From: Clostridium sp. BJN0013
GTDB lineage: Bacteria > Bacillota > Clostridia > Clostridiales > Clostridiaceae
DNA: 64,000 nt
Reading direction: 5' to 3'
NCBI RefSeq assembly: GCF_040939125.1
Contig: NZ_CP162495.1
Location: 1,736,001 to 1,800,000 of the forward strand
Shown here: positions 1 to 8,199 of the stretch, piece by piece
How the letters are laid out: each line of letters starts with the position of its first letter
Position numbering within the stretch: position 1 is the stretch's first letter
Made by a program: the position numbers and the translations under genes
Notes under the pieces: model-generated
The model's database searches: none
What the model was told of the DNA's origin: nothing
Seen by the model: only the letters and a program-made list of their open reading frames with translations

Positions 1-32
1 AAAAAATTATAACGATAGGAGATGAAATTCTT

Positions 33-689
33 ATGTTTATTACAGCTATCAAGATGTTAGTTTATGATTATCTATGCCTAATATTTTTTTGTATTATATT
101 TCAAATAATTATGGTTAAAAAAGAACATAAAAATGGACATAAGTATAATTTGAAGCATTTTGTATGGATTTATATTTTTTACATATACTTAATGCTTGTA
201 TTTATTTGCACAGGTACTGGAAATATTTGTGAGTTTACAAGATATATTAGAGTACATGAAACAATTACCGTATTAACTAGATTTAATTTAGTACCCTTTA
301 ATTCTACTTCTGGAGGAATTATAACACATGTAGCAAACATCATAATGTTCATGCCTCTTGGTTTTCTTTTACCGTTTATCTGGAGACAATTTAAATCATC
401 CTGGAAAGTGGTATGTACAGGATTATTATTTTCATTGGCAATTGAATTAAGTCAACTTCTCAATATGAGAGCTACTGATATGGGTGATCTAATAATGAAT
501 ACCATTGGAGCATTTTGTGGCTGGTTACTTTTCTATTTGTTTGAAAAACTATTTAAAAATAAAAATGAAAAACCAATTGATAGCTTAAATATAACAAAAC
601 TGTCTTTTTTGGCTCGCCACGAAGCTTGCTTTTATCTTATTCTTTCATTTACAGGTGTATTTTTACTTTATAATCCACTTTTATTCTAA
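33..689 (+). CDS. VanZ-like family membrane protein
   Basis: A 218-residue hydrophobic protein with about five predicted membrane segments. The middle (about residues 85-175) has the VanZ-family pattern: a loop with LVPF, then a helix with IIMFMPLGFLLP, then EL(S)QL and DMGDLIMNTIGA. VanZ homologues are membrane proteins best known from teicoplanin resistance, but most family members have no assigned function, so resistance is not implied. The ATG is preceded by an AGGAGAT ribosome site at about positions 18-23. The gene stands alone, with no partner recognised in the window. Family assignment is fairly sure; function is unknown. Confidence 0.75.
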   Translation: MFITAIKMLVYDYLCLIFFCIIFQIIMVKKEHKNGHKYNLKHFVWIYIFYIYLMLVFICTGTGNICEFTRYIRVHETITVLTRFNLVPFNSTSGGIITHVANIIMFMPLGFLLPFIWRQFKSSWKVVCTGLLFSLAIELSQLLNMRATDMGDLIMNTIGAFCGWLLFYLFEKLFKNKNEKPIDSLNITKLSFLARHEACFYLILSFTGVFLLYNPLLF

Positions 690-778
690 CCTGTGAATAT
701 AATAACATATTTTTTATTTTTCAACATTCTAATATATCAATGTATAACAGCAAATTTAGAAGGTGGTGTAATTTGTAA

Positions 779-1147
779 GTGTATGAGGAAGATTATATAA
801 AAAGATTGATAACGTCAATTGGACAAATGTTAGTTGCTATTGCTGCAGGACGAGATGCTGTAAAAAACAATATTAAATTAGACAATAATAATGTAGTTAT
901 TTCAGAAGATGGATTATTAGAAATCATGATTAGGAAAGATATACATGATGGTAAAATTAATGAAGCTGAGAATAAGATAATTGAAGCAATAAAATCATGT
1001 AAATCAAAACGAAGCTGTGAAATAGCGTTATTCTTTTATGAGGAAATCAATAAATGGGATGAAAATAAACTTAGTAAGTGTAATTTTTCAAGGCAAAGAA
1101 TAATAGAAGGATTAAAAACTGTGAGAAAATTATATGGACAAATATAA
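779..1147 (+). CDS. DUF6483-like small protein
   Basis: A 122-residue soluble, charged, mostly helical protein starting at GTG, with a GGTGGTG ribosome site about ten bases upstream and an in-frame stop just before it. The opening pattern (YEEDYIKRLITSIGQMLVAI) resembles the small uncharacterised DUF6483 group common in clostridia. No catalytic motif or membrane segment is visible. It converges on metY, and an AT-rich inverted repeat lies between the two genes. Function unknown. Confidence 0.6.
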   Translation: MYEEDYIKRLITSIGQMLVAIAAGRDAVKNNIKLDNNNVVISEDGLLEIMIRKDIHDGKINEAENKIIEAIKSCKSKRSCEIALFFYEEINKWDENKLSKCNFSRQRIIEGLKTVRKLYGQI

Positions 1148-1226
1148 GAGTAGCATTTGTATATAATTAATTATTATTCATAATTATTTAAAGAATCAAA
1201 AACTGCTGTCAGCCCTTATAAAATTT

Positions 1227-1283
1227 AAAACATAATATTCATGCACCAAACATTAATATATTTATGCATAAATATTATGTTTT
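1227..1283. terminator. Bidirectional hairpin between convergent genes
   Basis: Arms 1227-1245 and 1265-1283 pair over 19 bases with one mismatch around a 19-base loop, with A- and T-rich flanks on both sides. The position between the 3' ends of the small gene at 779 and metY suggests a two-way intrinsic terminator. Confidence 0.65.
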
Positions 1284-1421
1284 AAAATACTCTAAGTCTG
1301 CATTCTTTAATTTAGAATTTTTTATATTTATTTAAATTATAAATTACAGAAGCCTATAATAAATAATTGAATTATATAAAATGTTATATTATACGTAAAA
1401 TGGAATATTTGCAAATGAAGA

Positions 1422-2651
1422 TTAAATATATTTTAAAGCATTTTCAATGTCTTCAATTATATCTTCAATATCTTCTATTCCCACAGATAAACGGAGCAAA
1501 TCCTCATAAACTCCCATCTGTTGTTTCTCTTCATCGGTATTATTAGCACATATGGTGGAAGAAGGGTGAATTATTATGGATTTAGTATCACCTATATTTG
1601 TGAGGTTCAAAATAAGATTTAAATTATCTACAAATTTAAAGGCTTTTTCCTTGCTTCCAAGCCTGAAAGTCAAAATACCTCCACTCCCATTTGGATAATA
1701 TTTTTTTGCTAAATTATAGTATTTTGAAGTTTCAAGGCCCGGATAATTTACATCAGTTATGTTATCATTTTTCATTAAATATTTAGCTACAATTAAAGCA
1801 TTTTTGCAGTGTTCCTTCATTCTGAGAGAAAGAGTTTCTATTCCTGTAAGATTAAAAAAAGCATTAAAAGGGGAGAGGGCAGGACCTATATCCCTTTCTA
1901 TGGTATCTTTTAGCTTAGCCGTAAAAGCCATTTTCCCATATTTTTTAGTATAGGGTCTAAAATTTTCATATTTTGAATTTATATATTTGTCACTGCCGCC
2001 ATCTACTATAATACCTCCTATAGAATTAGAAGTACCATTTATATATTTTGATGTAGAGTGAATTACAATATCTACTCCATATTCTAGAGGTTTTATAAGG
2101 TAGGGAGTAGTTATTGTAGAATCTAGCATTAAAATTATATTATTTTCTTTGCAAATTTTAGATACAGGTTCTATATCCAAAACATCTAATTTAGGATTTC
2201 CTATAGTTTCAGCAAAAACTAACTTAGTATTTTTATTTATGGATTCTTCCAAAGTTGATTGATTTATATTTTCTAAAAATCTTACTTTTATCCCTAATAA
2301 TTTTAAGTTTCGTATTAATGTATAGGTACCGCCGTATAAACCACTGGAAGCAATTATTTCATCTCCAGGTTCTACTATGTTCATTATTGAAATATAGATA
2401 GCACTCATACCAGAGGCAGCAGAGGTGGCTATTAAACCATTTTCTATAGTGGCAATTCTTCTTTCAAAAGAAGTAACTGTGGGATTTGATATTCTTGTAT
2501 AGGAATATCCCATTTCCCTGCCTTCAAATATATTCTCTAGCTTTTCCGCGCTAGTATGGGCATAGGCGTTTGATAGATATAAAGGAACATTGGTAGCACC
2601 TGTTGCATCTGTTTTTAAATTTCCATGTATAAGTTTAGTATTAAATTTCAT
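1422..2651 (-). CDS. metY: O-acetylhomoserine sulfhydrylase (MetY)
   Basis: PLP enzyme of the Cys/Met metabolism family, 409 residues, close to the usual MetY length. It replaces the acetyl group of O-acetylhomoserine with a sulfur donor to give homocysteine. Visible landmarks are the N-terminal substrate/PLP region YSYTRISNPT (about 49-58), Asp177 for the pyridine nitrogen, and the PLP lysine K202 in HSTSKYINGTSNSIGG. It is the last gene of the S-box-led minus-strand run (carrier, E1, JAMM protease, sulfite reductase, metY). This is the gene set in which Wolinella MetY is known to use a protein thiocarboxylate rather than free sulfide. That donor is inferred here from context. A 12-bp palindrome separates it from the upstream reductase gene. 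Confidence 0.9.
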   Translation of the reverse strand: MKFNTKLIHGNLKTDATGATNVPLYLSNAYAHTSAEKLENIFEGREMGYSYTRISNPTVTSFERRIATIENGLIATSAASGMSAIYISIMNIVEPGDEIIASSGLYGGTYTLIRNLKLLGIKVRFLENINQSTLEESINKNTKLVFAETIGNPKLDVLDIEPVSKICKENNIILMLDSTITTPYLIKPLEYGVDIVIHSTSKYINGTSNSIGGIIVDGGSDKYINSKYENFRPYTKKYGKMAFTAKLKDTIERDIGPALSPFNAFFNLTGIETLSLRMKEHCKNALIVAKYLMKNDNITDVNYPGLETSKYYNLAKKYYPNGSGGILTFRLGSKEKAFKFVDNLNLILNLTNIGDTKSIIIHPSSTICANNTDEEKQQMGVYEDLLRLSVGIEDIEDIIEDIENALKYI

Positions 2652-2672
2652 AGTTTCACCTCAATTTATTAC

Positions 2673-2704
2673 AACTGACATAATCAAATATAATTATGTC
2701 AGTT
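2673..2704. repeat. Perfect 12-bp palindrome between sir and metY
   Basis: Arms 2673-2684 and 2693-2704 (AACTGACATAAT and its complement) pair perfectly around an 8-base loop. It lies 3' of the sulfite reductase gene and just before metY, read on the minus strand. There is no strong U-run after it, so it may be a processing or attenuation hairpin, or an operator, rather than a full terminator. Confidence 0.6.
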
Positions 2705-2724
2705 GACTGATTGTGAATTTGATA

Positions 2725-5040
2725 TTATTTTTCTACAACTAAAAGATTATAGCCTTTATAATTTCTATCTATAGAAACTATTTTATGTCCTTCTTTTTTT
2801 ATGCTCTCCGGTACATTTTTTATTGGATCACCATCGTCTATATAAAAGCCTCTTTTTTGTCCTGGTTTAATTTTGGATAACTCAATTTTAGCTTTTACAA
2901 AATTCATAGGACATTTTACTCCTCTAAAGTCGATGATTTCATAATCCTTTTTTTCTTTAAGTTGTTTTCCATCTTCAGAGGGTGCATTTTTTTGCTCCTC
3001 CTTAGGAAGGGTTATCTCAAGCTTTCCATTTAAGGATTCATACATAGCCTCAACTTTTTTATATAAATATTCTATTTCAGAAAATTTATCAGATATATTT
3101 TCTAAATCTCCAAGTTTGTAATCTATAAGATTTTCAAATAGTTCTTTTATTGAAGATTTAACATAACTTGTATCTATAAAGGCTTTTTCAAATTCTTTGA
3201 ATATTTCTCTGGGTTTATTTGTATCTATTCCTCTAAGTACCAGAAGGGTTCTTGTAGAAGATACAGCAGAGGAATATAAATCCTGTTGGTTTTCAGATTC
3301 CTTATATTTAGCAAGGAAAGATTTGGCATTTGATAAATCAAGTTTAATTACATCCATTACTCCGCTGCTGCATTCTCCAGGACCTCTGTTTTTCAAGGAG
3401 AATTTTTCACAGGCTCCAAAATCAAAGAAAATATCCGATTTACTGGTAAATTTTTCTATGTGGCTATATTTTTCTATTAATTCTTTTATATCAGAAGATT
3501 TATCAGCTAAAAATTCATAGAAGTCATCATAATTTGAATCAACTTTTAATTTTGATAGCTCATGGAGAAATTCAGGAACTTTTTTAGCTGGAATATCTCC
3601 AAAGGCATCTCCCATCCTGGCACATCCTGAACCAACTTTTCCTCCTAGAGAAACAGAATACATAGGTATAAGTCCTTCTTCGGTTCTTCTAGCTCTTCCA
3701 TGAAGTCCTATCTGTCCTTTTTCATGTTGAGCACAAGAGTTAGGGCATCCTGATATATATAATCTTGGAAGAGAGGATTTTATTTCTGGAGAAGTATTTT
3801 TAAACTCTTCTTTTATGGCAGTTAAGAGATTTTGTGAAAGACAAAGTCCTAACTGACAGGTGGAAGCTCCAACACAGGTGAGGGAATTATCTATGTTGTA
3901 AATAGAAGTAAAATCTTTAATTATATCGATTAATTTTTCAGCATCATTTTTTTTAAGATCTCTTATAAAAAATCCCTGAGTATTTGTAACCCTGATTGAG
4001 GGTTCGTAATTTAAGTTTTTAACAAAGTCAAGTATAGCATCTAAATTATCTGTACTTAAATGACCACTTTGTGGATGTATATAAACAGAATAATATCCTG
4101 ACTGTTTTTGAGGAAATAATATATTTTTTAATTCTTCAGATACAGCTGCTTTTTTTACTATATCTGCTGAGGTGTTTAATATAAACTCATTTTCGTCTAC
4201 ATCTACATCTAGATTTACAGATGACCTTAATTTGTCCACTTCTTCGTTAAATAATTGGATAAATTTTTCATGTCCAAGTCTTTTGACTATAAATCTTATT
4301 CTAGCTTTGTTTTTATTGGTTCTGTCTCCTTCCTTTTCAAAGAGATTTTTCATGGCCTGTATATAGTAGAGAATATCCTTTGTCTCTATAAAATCCCTTA
4401 ATTTTAAGGATATTGAAGGGCTTCCTCCAAATCCACCGCCCCCATACAATTCAAATCCCTTTTTATTATTCGATATTTTAGCTATAAATCCAAGATCCGA
4501 TACTGTAGCATTTGCGGTGTCTTCATTACTATTTGAGAAAGCTATTTTGTATTTTCTAGGAAGATTCATTGTAGTTGGATCCTTTATTAAATAATTAGTA
4601 GCAGCTTTTACATAAGGAGTTACATCAAATACATCATCCAGGGAAACTCCAGACAGGGGAGAACATTCTATATTTCTTACAGTATTTCCTCCAGTACCTT
4701 TTGTAATAATTCCTACTGCTATGAGAGATTTCATTATAGGGTATACATCTTCTAAATTAACACTTTGAAATTGAATATCCTGTCTTGAGGTAAATCTGAT
4801 TTTGCCATGAGAATATTTTGCACCAAGTTCACTTATGCATTTAAATTGTTCTAAGTTTATAACACCACCGGGTACTCTGGTCCTTACCATATAAGTTTCC
4901 TTTTCTCTTTGTTCATATACTCCCATAGAAACTCTAAAAGCCTTGAATCTTAAAGGGTCTATTGTACCTAGTTTATATTGTTCTGATTTATCTTTAATGT
5001 CTTCTATAGATTTGTAGTTATCTTCATTTATAGCTATCAT
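2725..5040 (-). CDS. sir: Sulfite reductase (siroheme, ferredoxin-type) fused to a TusA-like domain
   Basis: A 771-residue protein. Residues about 25-440 form two nitrite/sulfite-reductase repeats with the siroheme-[4Fe-4S] ligands C389, C395, C432 and C436 (C-x5-C ... SGCPNSC), giving six-electron reduction of sulfite to sulfide. After a helical linker (about 550-690), residues 700-771 form a TusA/SirA sulfurtransferase fold with C710 in the GVKCPMN motif. Typical TusA proteins have CPxP, so the second conserved proline is replaced. The fusion suggests the nascent sulfide may be passed as a persulfide to the neighbouring carrier; that is inference. The ATG has a GGGAGTG site about nine bases upstream. 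It follows the JAMM protease gene and precedes metY in an S-box-controlled unit, so the role is assimilatory. Confidence 0.9.
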   Translation of the reverse strand: MIAINEDNYKSIEDIKDKSEQYKLGTIDPLRFKAFRVSMGVYEQREKETYMVRTRVPGGVINLEQFKCISELGAKYSHGKIRFTSRQDIQFQSVNLEDVYPIMKSLIAVGIITKGTGGNTVRNIECSPLSGVSLDDVFDVTPYVKAATNYLIKDPTTMNLPRKYKIAFSNSNEDTANATVSDLGFIAKISNNKKGFELYGGGGFGGSPSISLKLRDFIETKDILYYIQAMKNLFEKEGDRTNKNKARIRFIVKRLGHEKFIQLFNEEVDKLRSSVNLDVDVDENEFILNTSADIVKKAAVSEELKNILFPQKQSGYYSVYIHPQSGHLSTDNLDAILDFVKNLNYEPSIRVTNTQGFFIRDLKKNDAEKLIDIIKDFTSIYNIDNSLTCVGASTCQLGLCLSQNLLTAIKEEFKNTSPEIKSSLPRLYISGCPNSCAQHEKGQIGLHGRARRTEEGLIPMYSVSLGGKVGSGCARMGDAFGDIPAKKVPEFLHELSKLKVDSNYDDFYEFLADKSSDIKELIEKYSHIEKFTSKSDIFFDFGACEKFSLKNRGPGECSSGVMDVIKLDLSNAKSFLAKYKESENQQDLYSSAVSSTRTLLVLRGIDTNKPREIFKEFEKAFIDTSYVKSSIKELFENLIDYKLGDLENISDKFSEIEYLYKKVEAMYESLNGKLEITLPKEEQKNAPSEDGKQLKEKKDYEIIDFRGVKCPMNFVKAKIELSKIKPGQKRGFYIDDGDPIKNVPESIKKEGHKIVSIDRNYKGYNLLVVEK

Positions 5041-5082
5041 ATAAATATCACTCCCACTAATTTACTTTTTAAAAATGTGGAA

Positions 5083-5493
5083 CTATTTTATAGTATAGTT
5101 CAGTTTTTCCACATTTTTGTCCTTATCTATTTTAAATAGATTAAATACATACTCAGGTTTTTCAAGTGATAAAATTCCGTATAATATTTTAGTATCGAAA
5201 GCAAGTCTTTTATCTTCTTCAGAAGGCCTTGAGGGGGAATAAGGATGTGAATGGTAATTCCCGATAATCTTAAGTCCTGCATTTCTTATACATTTTAAAG
5301 CATTAAACTGTTCTTTGGGATCCATGGAAAAATGTTCACTGCTTTTATCTGTATTTGTTAAAGCAAATATTTTTTTTATAGATATATCCTCTCCAGATGT
5401 ACTTCCTGACAAGTATCCGCAGCATTCATGAGGAAATTCATTTTTCGCTTGTTCTACAATCTTTTCATATTCTAATTTATCTATATAAATCAT
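5083..5493 (-). CDS. hcyD: JAMM metalloprotease of the sulfur-carrier system (HcyD-like)
   Basis: A 136-residue Mov34/JAB1 (M67) zinc protease. The full JAMM motif is visible: E23 in FPHECCGY, then H81-x-H83, seven residues, S91, two residues, D94. Relatives (Mec+, QbsD, HcyD) trim residues after the C-terminal Gly-Gly of a ThiS-like carrier and can hydrolyse the carrier-amino acid adduct. The neighbouring carrier here does have residues after its glycines. The gene lies four bases after the E1-like gene, which strongly suggests co-translation. Assignment to the Wolinella-type homocysteine pathway rests on the gene set including metY and sir. A CysO/Mec-type cysteine role is the alternative. 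Confidence 0.85.
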   Translation of the reverse strand: MIYIDKLEYEKIVEQAKNEFPHECCGYLSGSTSGEDISIKKIFALTNTDKSSEHFSMDPKEQFNALKCIRNAGLKIIGNYHSHPYSPSRPSEEDKRLAFDTKILYGILSLEKPEYVFNLFKIDKDKNVEKLNYTIK

Positions 5494-5497
5494 ATAA

Positions 5498-6340
5498 TCA
5501 CCCTTTTAATTGTCCAGTTTTTAAGTCGCAGGCTGCTTGTTCATAATCTATAAGATTTTTTATGGTAGGATGTTGTCCGCATACTCCACAGTTTTCATTT
5601 TTACCTAATTTTATTTTCCTAAATTCCATAGTAAGTGCATTGTAAGTTAAAAGATATCCAGCTAAATTATTTTCAAGATTAAGTAAATATTTAATTGCTT
5701 CTGTTGCCTGAAGAGTACCTATTACCCCTCCCATAACACCAAGTACTCCTGCTTCTCTGCAGGTAGGCACTACTCCATCAGGGGGCGGTGATTGAAAGAT
5801 ACATCTATAACAAGGTGTACCGTTATTAGGTATATAAGTGGTGAGTTGACCATTAAATCTTATTATTCCCGCATGGGAAAAAGGTTTCTCAGAAAGTACA
5901 CAAGCATCGTTTATTAAAAATTTAGCTGGAAAATTGTCGGTACCATCTATAATAAAATCGTAGTTTTGATCTTTTATAATGTCTAAAATATTACGAGAAT
6001 CTACCAATTCATTATAGGTAATTACATTTACATCAGGATTTAAACGGTTTACAGTTTCCTTTCCAGACTGAACTTTAGGTTTTCCTACATCTTCAGTTTC
6101 ATGTATTATCTGTCTTTGAAGATTGGAAAGGTCCACATTGTCTCCATCTACAAGACCAAGGGTTCCTATTCCTGCAGCTGCAAGATACATAGCCGCAGGT
6201 GCTCCAAGGCCTCCAGTTCCAATTATGAGTATTTTGGAATTAAGAAGTTTTTCCTGTCCTTCTACTCCAACTTCTGATAGTATTATATGCCTTGAATATC
6301 TTTCTATTTGTTCTTCACTATAATCCAAAAGTTCCACCAC
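5498..6340 (-). CDS. hcyF: E1-like carrier-protein adenylyltransferase (HcyF/ThiF/MoeB family)
   Basis: A 280-residue ThiF/MoeB-type enzyme that adenylates the C-terminal glycine of the adjacent carrier so that sulfide can form a thiocarboxylate. Landmarks are the nucleotide loop GTGGLG (41-46), the DGDNVDLSNLQRQ region (65-77), the IDGTDNF loop (131-137), and the zinc ligands C177, C180, C251 and C254. A possible acceptor cysteine, C194, sits in the crossover loop, and C271 near the tail. The GTG start used here overlaps the end of the carrier gene by 23 bases. A TTG four codons later has a better-spaced GGTGG site, so the exact start is uncertain. Confidence 0.88.
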   Translation of the reverse strand: MVELLDYSEEQIERYSRHIILSEVGVEGQEKLLNSKILIIGTGGLGAPAAMYLAAAGIGTLGLVDGDNVDLSNLQRQIIHETEDVGKPKVQSGKETVNRLNPDVNVITYNELVDSRNILDIIKDQNYDFIIDGTDNFPAKFLINDACVLSEKPFSHAGIIRFNGQLTTYIPNNGTPCYRCIFQSPPPDGVVPTCREAGVLGVMGGVIGTLQATEAIKYLLNLENNLAGYLLTYNALTMEFRKIKLGKNENCGVCGQHPTIKNLIDYEQAACDLKTGQLKG

Positions 6341-6533
6341 CCATAAAATATAAGAAATCTATTTTGTCATTTTCTTTTAGTACAGTAGTTGAAAAGTTAG
6401 CTCTGTCTACAAATTCATCATTTAATTGCACAGAAACCATATCTGGCATTTCCACATTTCCAATTTTTAAAAGTTCTGTTACTGTTAATCCATTATTTAT
6501 TTCTTTAGGATCTCCATTTATTTTTATGTTCAT
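6318..6533 (-). CDS. hcyS: ThiS/MoaD-like sulfur carrier protein with C-terminal extension (HcyS-like)
   Basis: A 71-residue ubiquitin-fold carrier. It opens with the beta-grasp pattern MNIKINGDPKEINNGLTVTELL and ends FMGGGTFGL. Mature carriers end in Gly-Gly, whose carboxylate is adenylated and thiolated, so the residues after the glycine run must be removed; the JAMM protease two genes downstream is the obvious candidate. An AAGGAGG site lies five bases before the ATG. It is the first gene after the minus-strand S-box. Dedicated thiamine use is less likely because thiG and thiH are absent and metY and sir share the unit. Confidence 0.85.
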   Translation of the reverse strand: MNIKINGDPKEINNGLTVTELLKIGNVEMPDMVSVQLNDEFVDRANFSTTVLKENDKIDFLYFMGGGTFGL

Positions 6534-6632
6534 GACGTCCTCCTTGTTATTTTGATATTAAATAGCATAAGAAAATTTACACCATTTAATGTTTTAACCG
6601 TTTTGGTAAAAAGAAAACATAAATTTATAACT

Positions 6633-6787
6633 AAAATAAAAACCTTCTTGCTATGAGTTACAAGAAAGTCTTTCATTCAAGTTTCTCATCTGTCAAGCAA
6701 ATACATGCCTGCTGGAATTAGCACCAATGAAAACAATCAGGTTGCCGGGTATCACAGGGCCAGTCCCTCTACCTCTCTTGATAAGAA
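6633..6787 (-). promoter_or_regulatory. SAM-I (S-box) riboswitch with terminator, upstream of hcyS
   Basis: On the minus strand the leader has the S-box core: CTTATCAAGAGAGG, then GGGACTGGCCC, CCCGGCAACC, GGTGCTAATTCC and the final GATGAGA. The intrinsic terminator (stem bases about 6643-6669, then a T-rich run to about 6633) forms the expression platform. SAM binding is expected to stop transcription of the carrier-E1-protease-sir-metY unit. Confidence 0.95.
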
Positions 6788-6806
6788 TTTAATATTTAAT
6801 TATTTA

Positions 6807-6837
6807 AATACTAACATACTTAAATTAATCCTGTCAA
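6807..6837 (-). promoter_or_regulatory. Promoter of the hcyS operon
   Basis: On the minus strand a perfect TTGACA (6832-6837) is followed after 17 bases by TTAGTA (6809-6814), a little upstream of the S-box. The -35 box is consensus and the -10 box is weak. Confidence 0.6.
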
Positions 6838-6862
6838 TAATATATTTTTCACTGTTATGCTA

Positions 6863-6892
6863 TTGACATAGCTCCAGGTTTCAGTTTATTAT
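6863..6892 (+). promoter_or_regulatory. Promoter of the ROK regulator gene
   Basis: TTGACA at 6863-6868 and TATTAT at 6887-6892 with an 18-base spacer. Transcription from here would start near 6899. This argues against the TTG at 6906 as the start codon and for the ATG at 6936. Confidence 0.65.
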
Positions 6893-6935
6893 AGGGGTAA
6901 GTTTTTTGTATTTGATTTTTAAAGGTATGATAATT

Positions 6936-7943
6936 ATGGTGGACAATTATAAATTATTTAAAGATTTAAACCCGGATGAAAAAAACATATTTAATTTAAT
7001 TCAGAAAGATGGAGCCATGACTAAGAATGAAATCCTGCTTAAAACAGGAATGAAGTTGACTTCATTAAATCGTATTATGGGTCCTCTTGAAGAAAAACGT
7101 ATTATAGTACAGAAATGTATAGGAGAATCTACAGGAGGTAGAAAACCTATTCTATATGATATAAACTTATGTAGATTTTATATTGTAGGGATAGATATAT
7201 CTAAAACTCATGCACAAGTTTCCATAGTAAATTTAAGAATGGAGATTTTTTATAAGAAGAGTTTTTATGTTAATTCTTCCGATTCATATAATGAAGTTGT
7301 AGAAAAAATTGTGAGAATTATAAGTGATGCTTACGTAGAGTTAAATTTAGAGTTTATTGATCTTATTGGAGTAGGACTTGGAATTGAAACAGATATCTGG
7401 AATGATGTGAATATAGACGAAATACTTGAAAAAAAATTGGAATGTAATGTAGTTAGTGAAAATGGTGCAAATTCAGCTGTTATTGCAGAGTATTTATATG
7501 GCAGTGGAAAACAATTTAAAAATCTAGCTTATTTTAATTGTGGATTGAGAATAAGAGAAGGGACAATTTTACAAGATAGAATTATAAAAACAGCAGATGA
7601 TAATGAATATGCTTTTGAGCATATGGTTATCAATACAAATCAAGATGTTGATTTTGATAAGGTATGCCTTTCAGTTCAAAAAAACAATGAACTGTCTGAA
7701 AAGATAATTTTTGATGTTGCCTCTAAATTGGGGAAAAGTATAGAATTTTATAGTGATTTATTGGATTTGAATTGTGTTATATTAAGTGGACCTTTAATTA
7801 ATTCGGATCTGTTTTATGAAACATGTGTAAGATATGTTCCTGAAAAGGTTATTTTCAAAAGAGATGGATATTTTAAAGAGGATGCAATTTCAATAGGGGC
7901 TGCGGCTTTACTTTTGGAAAGATGTATTGACAGTAAAATATAA
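6936..7943 (+). CDS. ROK-family transcriptional regulator
   Basis: About 335 residues. The N-terminus (to about residue 65) is a winged helix-turn-helix (EKNIFNLIQKDGAMTKNEILLKTGMK). The rest has the ROK actin-like fold, with VGIDISKTHAQVSIV and later GVGLGIET. The usual ROK zinc motif CxCGxxGC and the sugar-kinase HxGxxxGH region are not recognisable (the equivalent reads EYAFEHMVINTN). A sugar kinase is therefore unlikely, and the effector may not be a sugar. The ATG at 6936 is chosen over the upstream TTG because AAAGG lies ten bases before it and the promoter leaves almost no leader for the TTG. It is divergent from the hcyS operon and sits just before the next S-box, so it could regulate either sulfur operon; this is inference. 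Confidence 0.75.
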   Translation: MVDNYKLFKDLNPDEKNIFNLIQKDGAMTKNEILLKTGMKLTSLNRIMGPLEEKRIIVQKCIGESTGGRKPILYDINLCRFYIVGIDISKTHAQVSIVNLRMEIFYKKSFYVNSSDSYNEVVEKIVRIISDAYVELNLEFIDLIGVGLGIETDIWNDVNIDEILEKKLECNVVSENGANSAVIAEYLYGSGKQFKNLAYFNCGLRIREGTILQDRIIKTADDNEYAFEHMVINTNQDVDFDKVCLSVQKNNELSEKIIFDVASKLGKSIEFYSDLLDLNCVILSGPLINSDLFYETCVRYVPEKVIFKRDGYFKEDAISIGAAALLLERCIDSKI

Positions 7944-7985
7944 TGAAAATAAAGAGATAAATTAGTAATAAATAAAAATTTTATG

Positions 7986-8014
7986 TTGACAAAGCATTTT
8001 AAAAGTTATATTAT
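7986..8014 (+). promoter_or_regulatory. Promoter upstream of the islA-side S-box
   Basis: TTGACA at 7986-7991, 17-base spacer, TATTAT at 8009-8014. It lies 29 bases before the S-box aptamer. Confidence 0.75.
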
Positions 8015-8042
8015 GTACGTAAATTAAAAATGAATTAAATAA

Positions 8043-8199
8043 CTTCTTATCAAGAGAGGTGGAGGGACTGGCCCTGTGATGCCCGGCAACCTAAATGATT
8101 TTTTTCATTCAATGGTGCTAATTCCAGCAGGTATATCCTGAAAGATGAGAGACAAGAGGATACAACCTCCTGTGGTTTCTCCACAGGAAGTTTTTTTTT
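8043..8199 (+). promoter_or_regulatory. SAM-I (S-box) riboswitch with terminator, upstream of the IS200 element and islA
   Basis: Canonical S-box blocks are present: CTTATCAAGAGAGG, GGGACTGGCCC, GCCCGGCAACC, GGTGCTAATTCC and GATGAGA. A terminator follows with stem arms CCTGTGG (8169-8175) and CCACAGG (8181-8187) and a nine-T run to 8199. Ligand-dependent termination before the islA operon is expected. An IS200-type element begins right after the T-run. Confidence 0.95.

Noticed and set aside
6318-6533. Thiamine ThiS as the main role of the carrier
   Set aside because: No thiG/thiH nearby, control by SAM rather than TPP, and an operon shared with sir and metY; thiC has its own TPP riboswitch far away.
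6906-6935. TTG at 6906 as start of the ROK regulator
   Set aside because: The promoter predicts transcription starting near 6899, leaving too short a leader; ATG 6936 has a suitable ribosome site.
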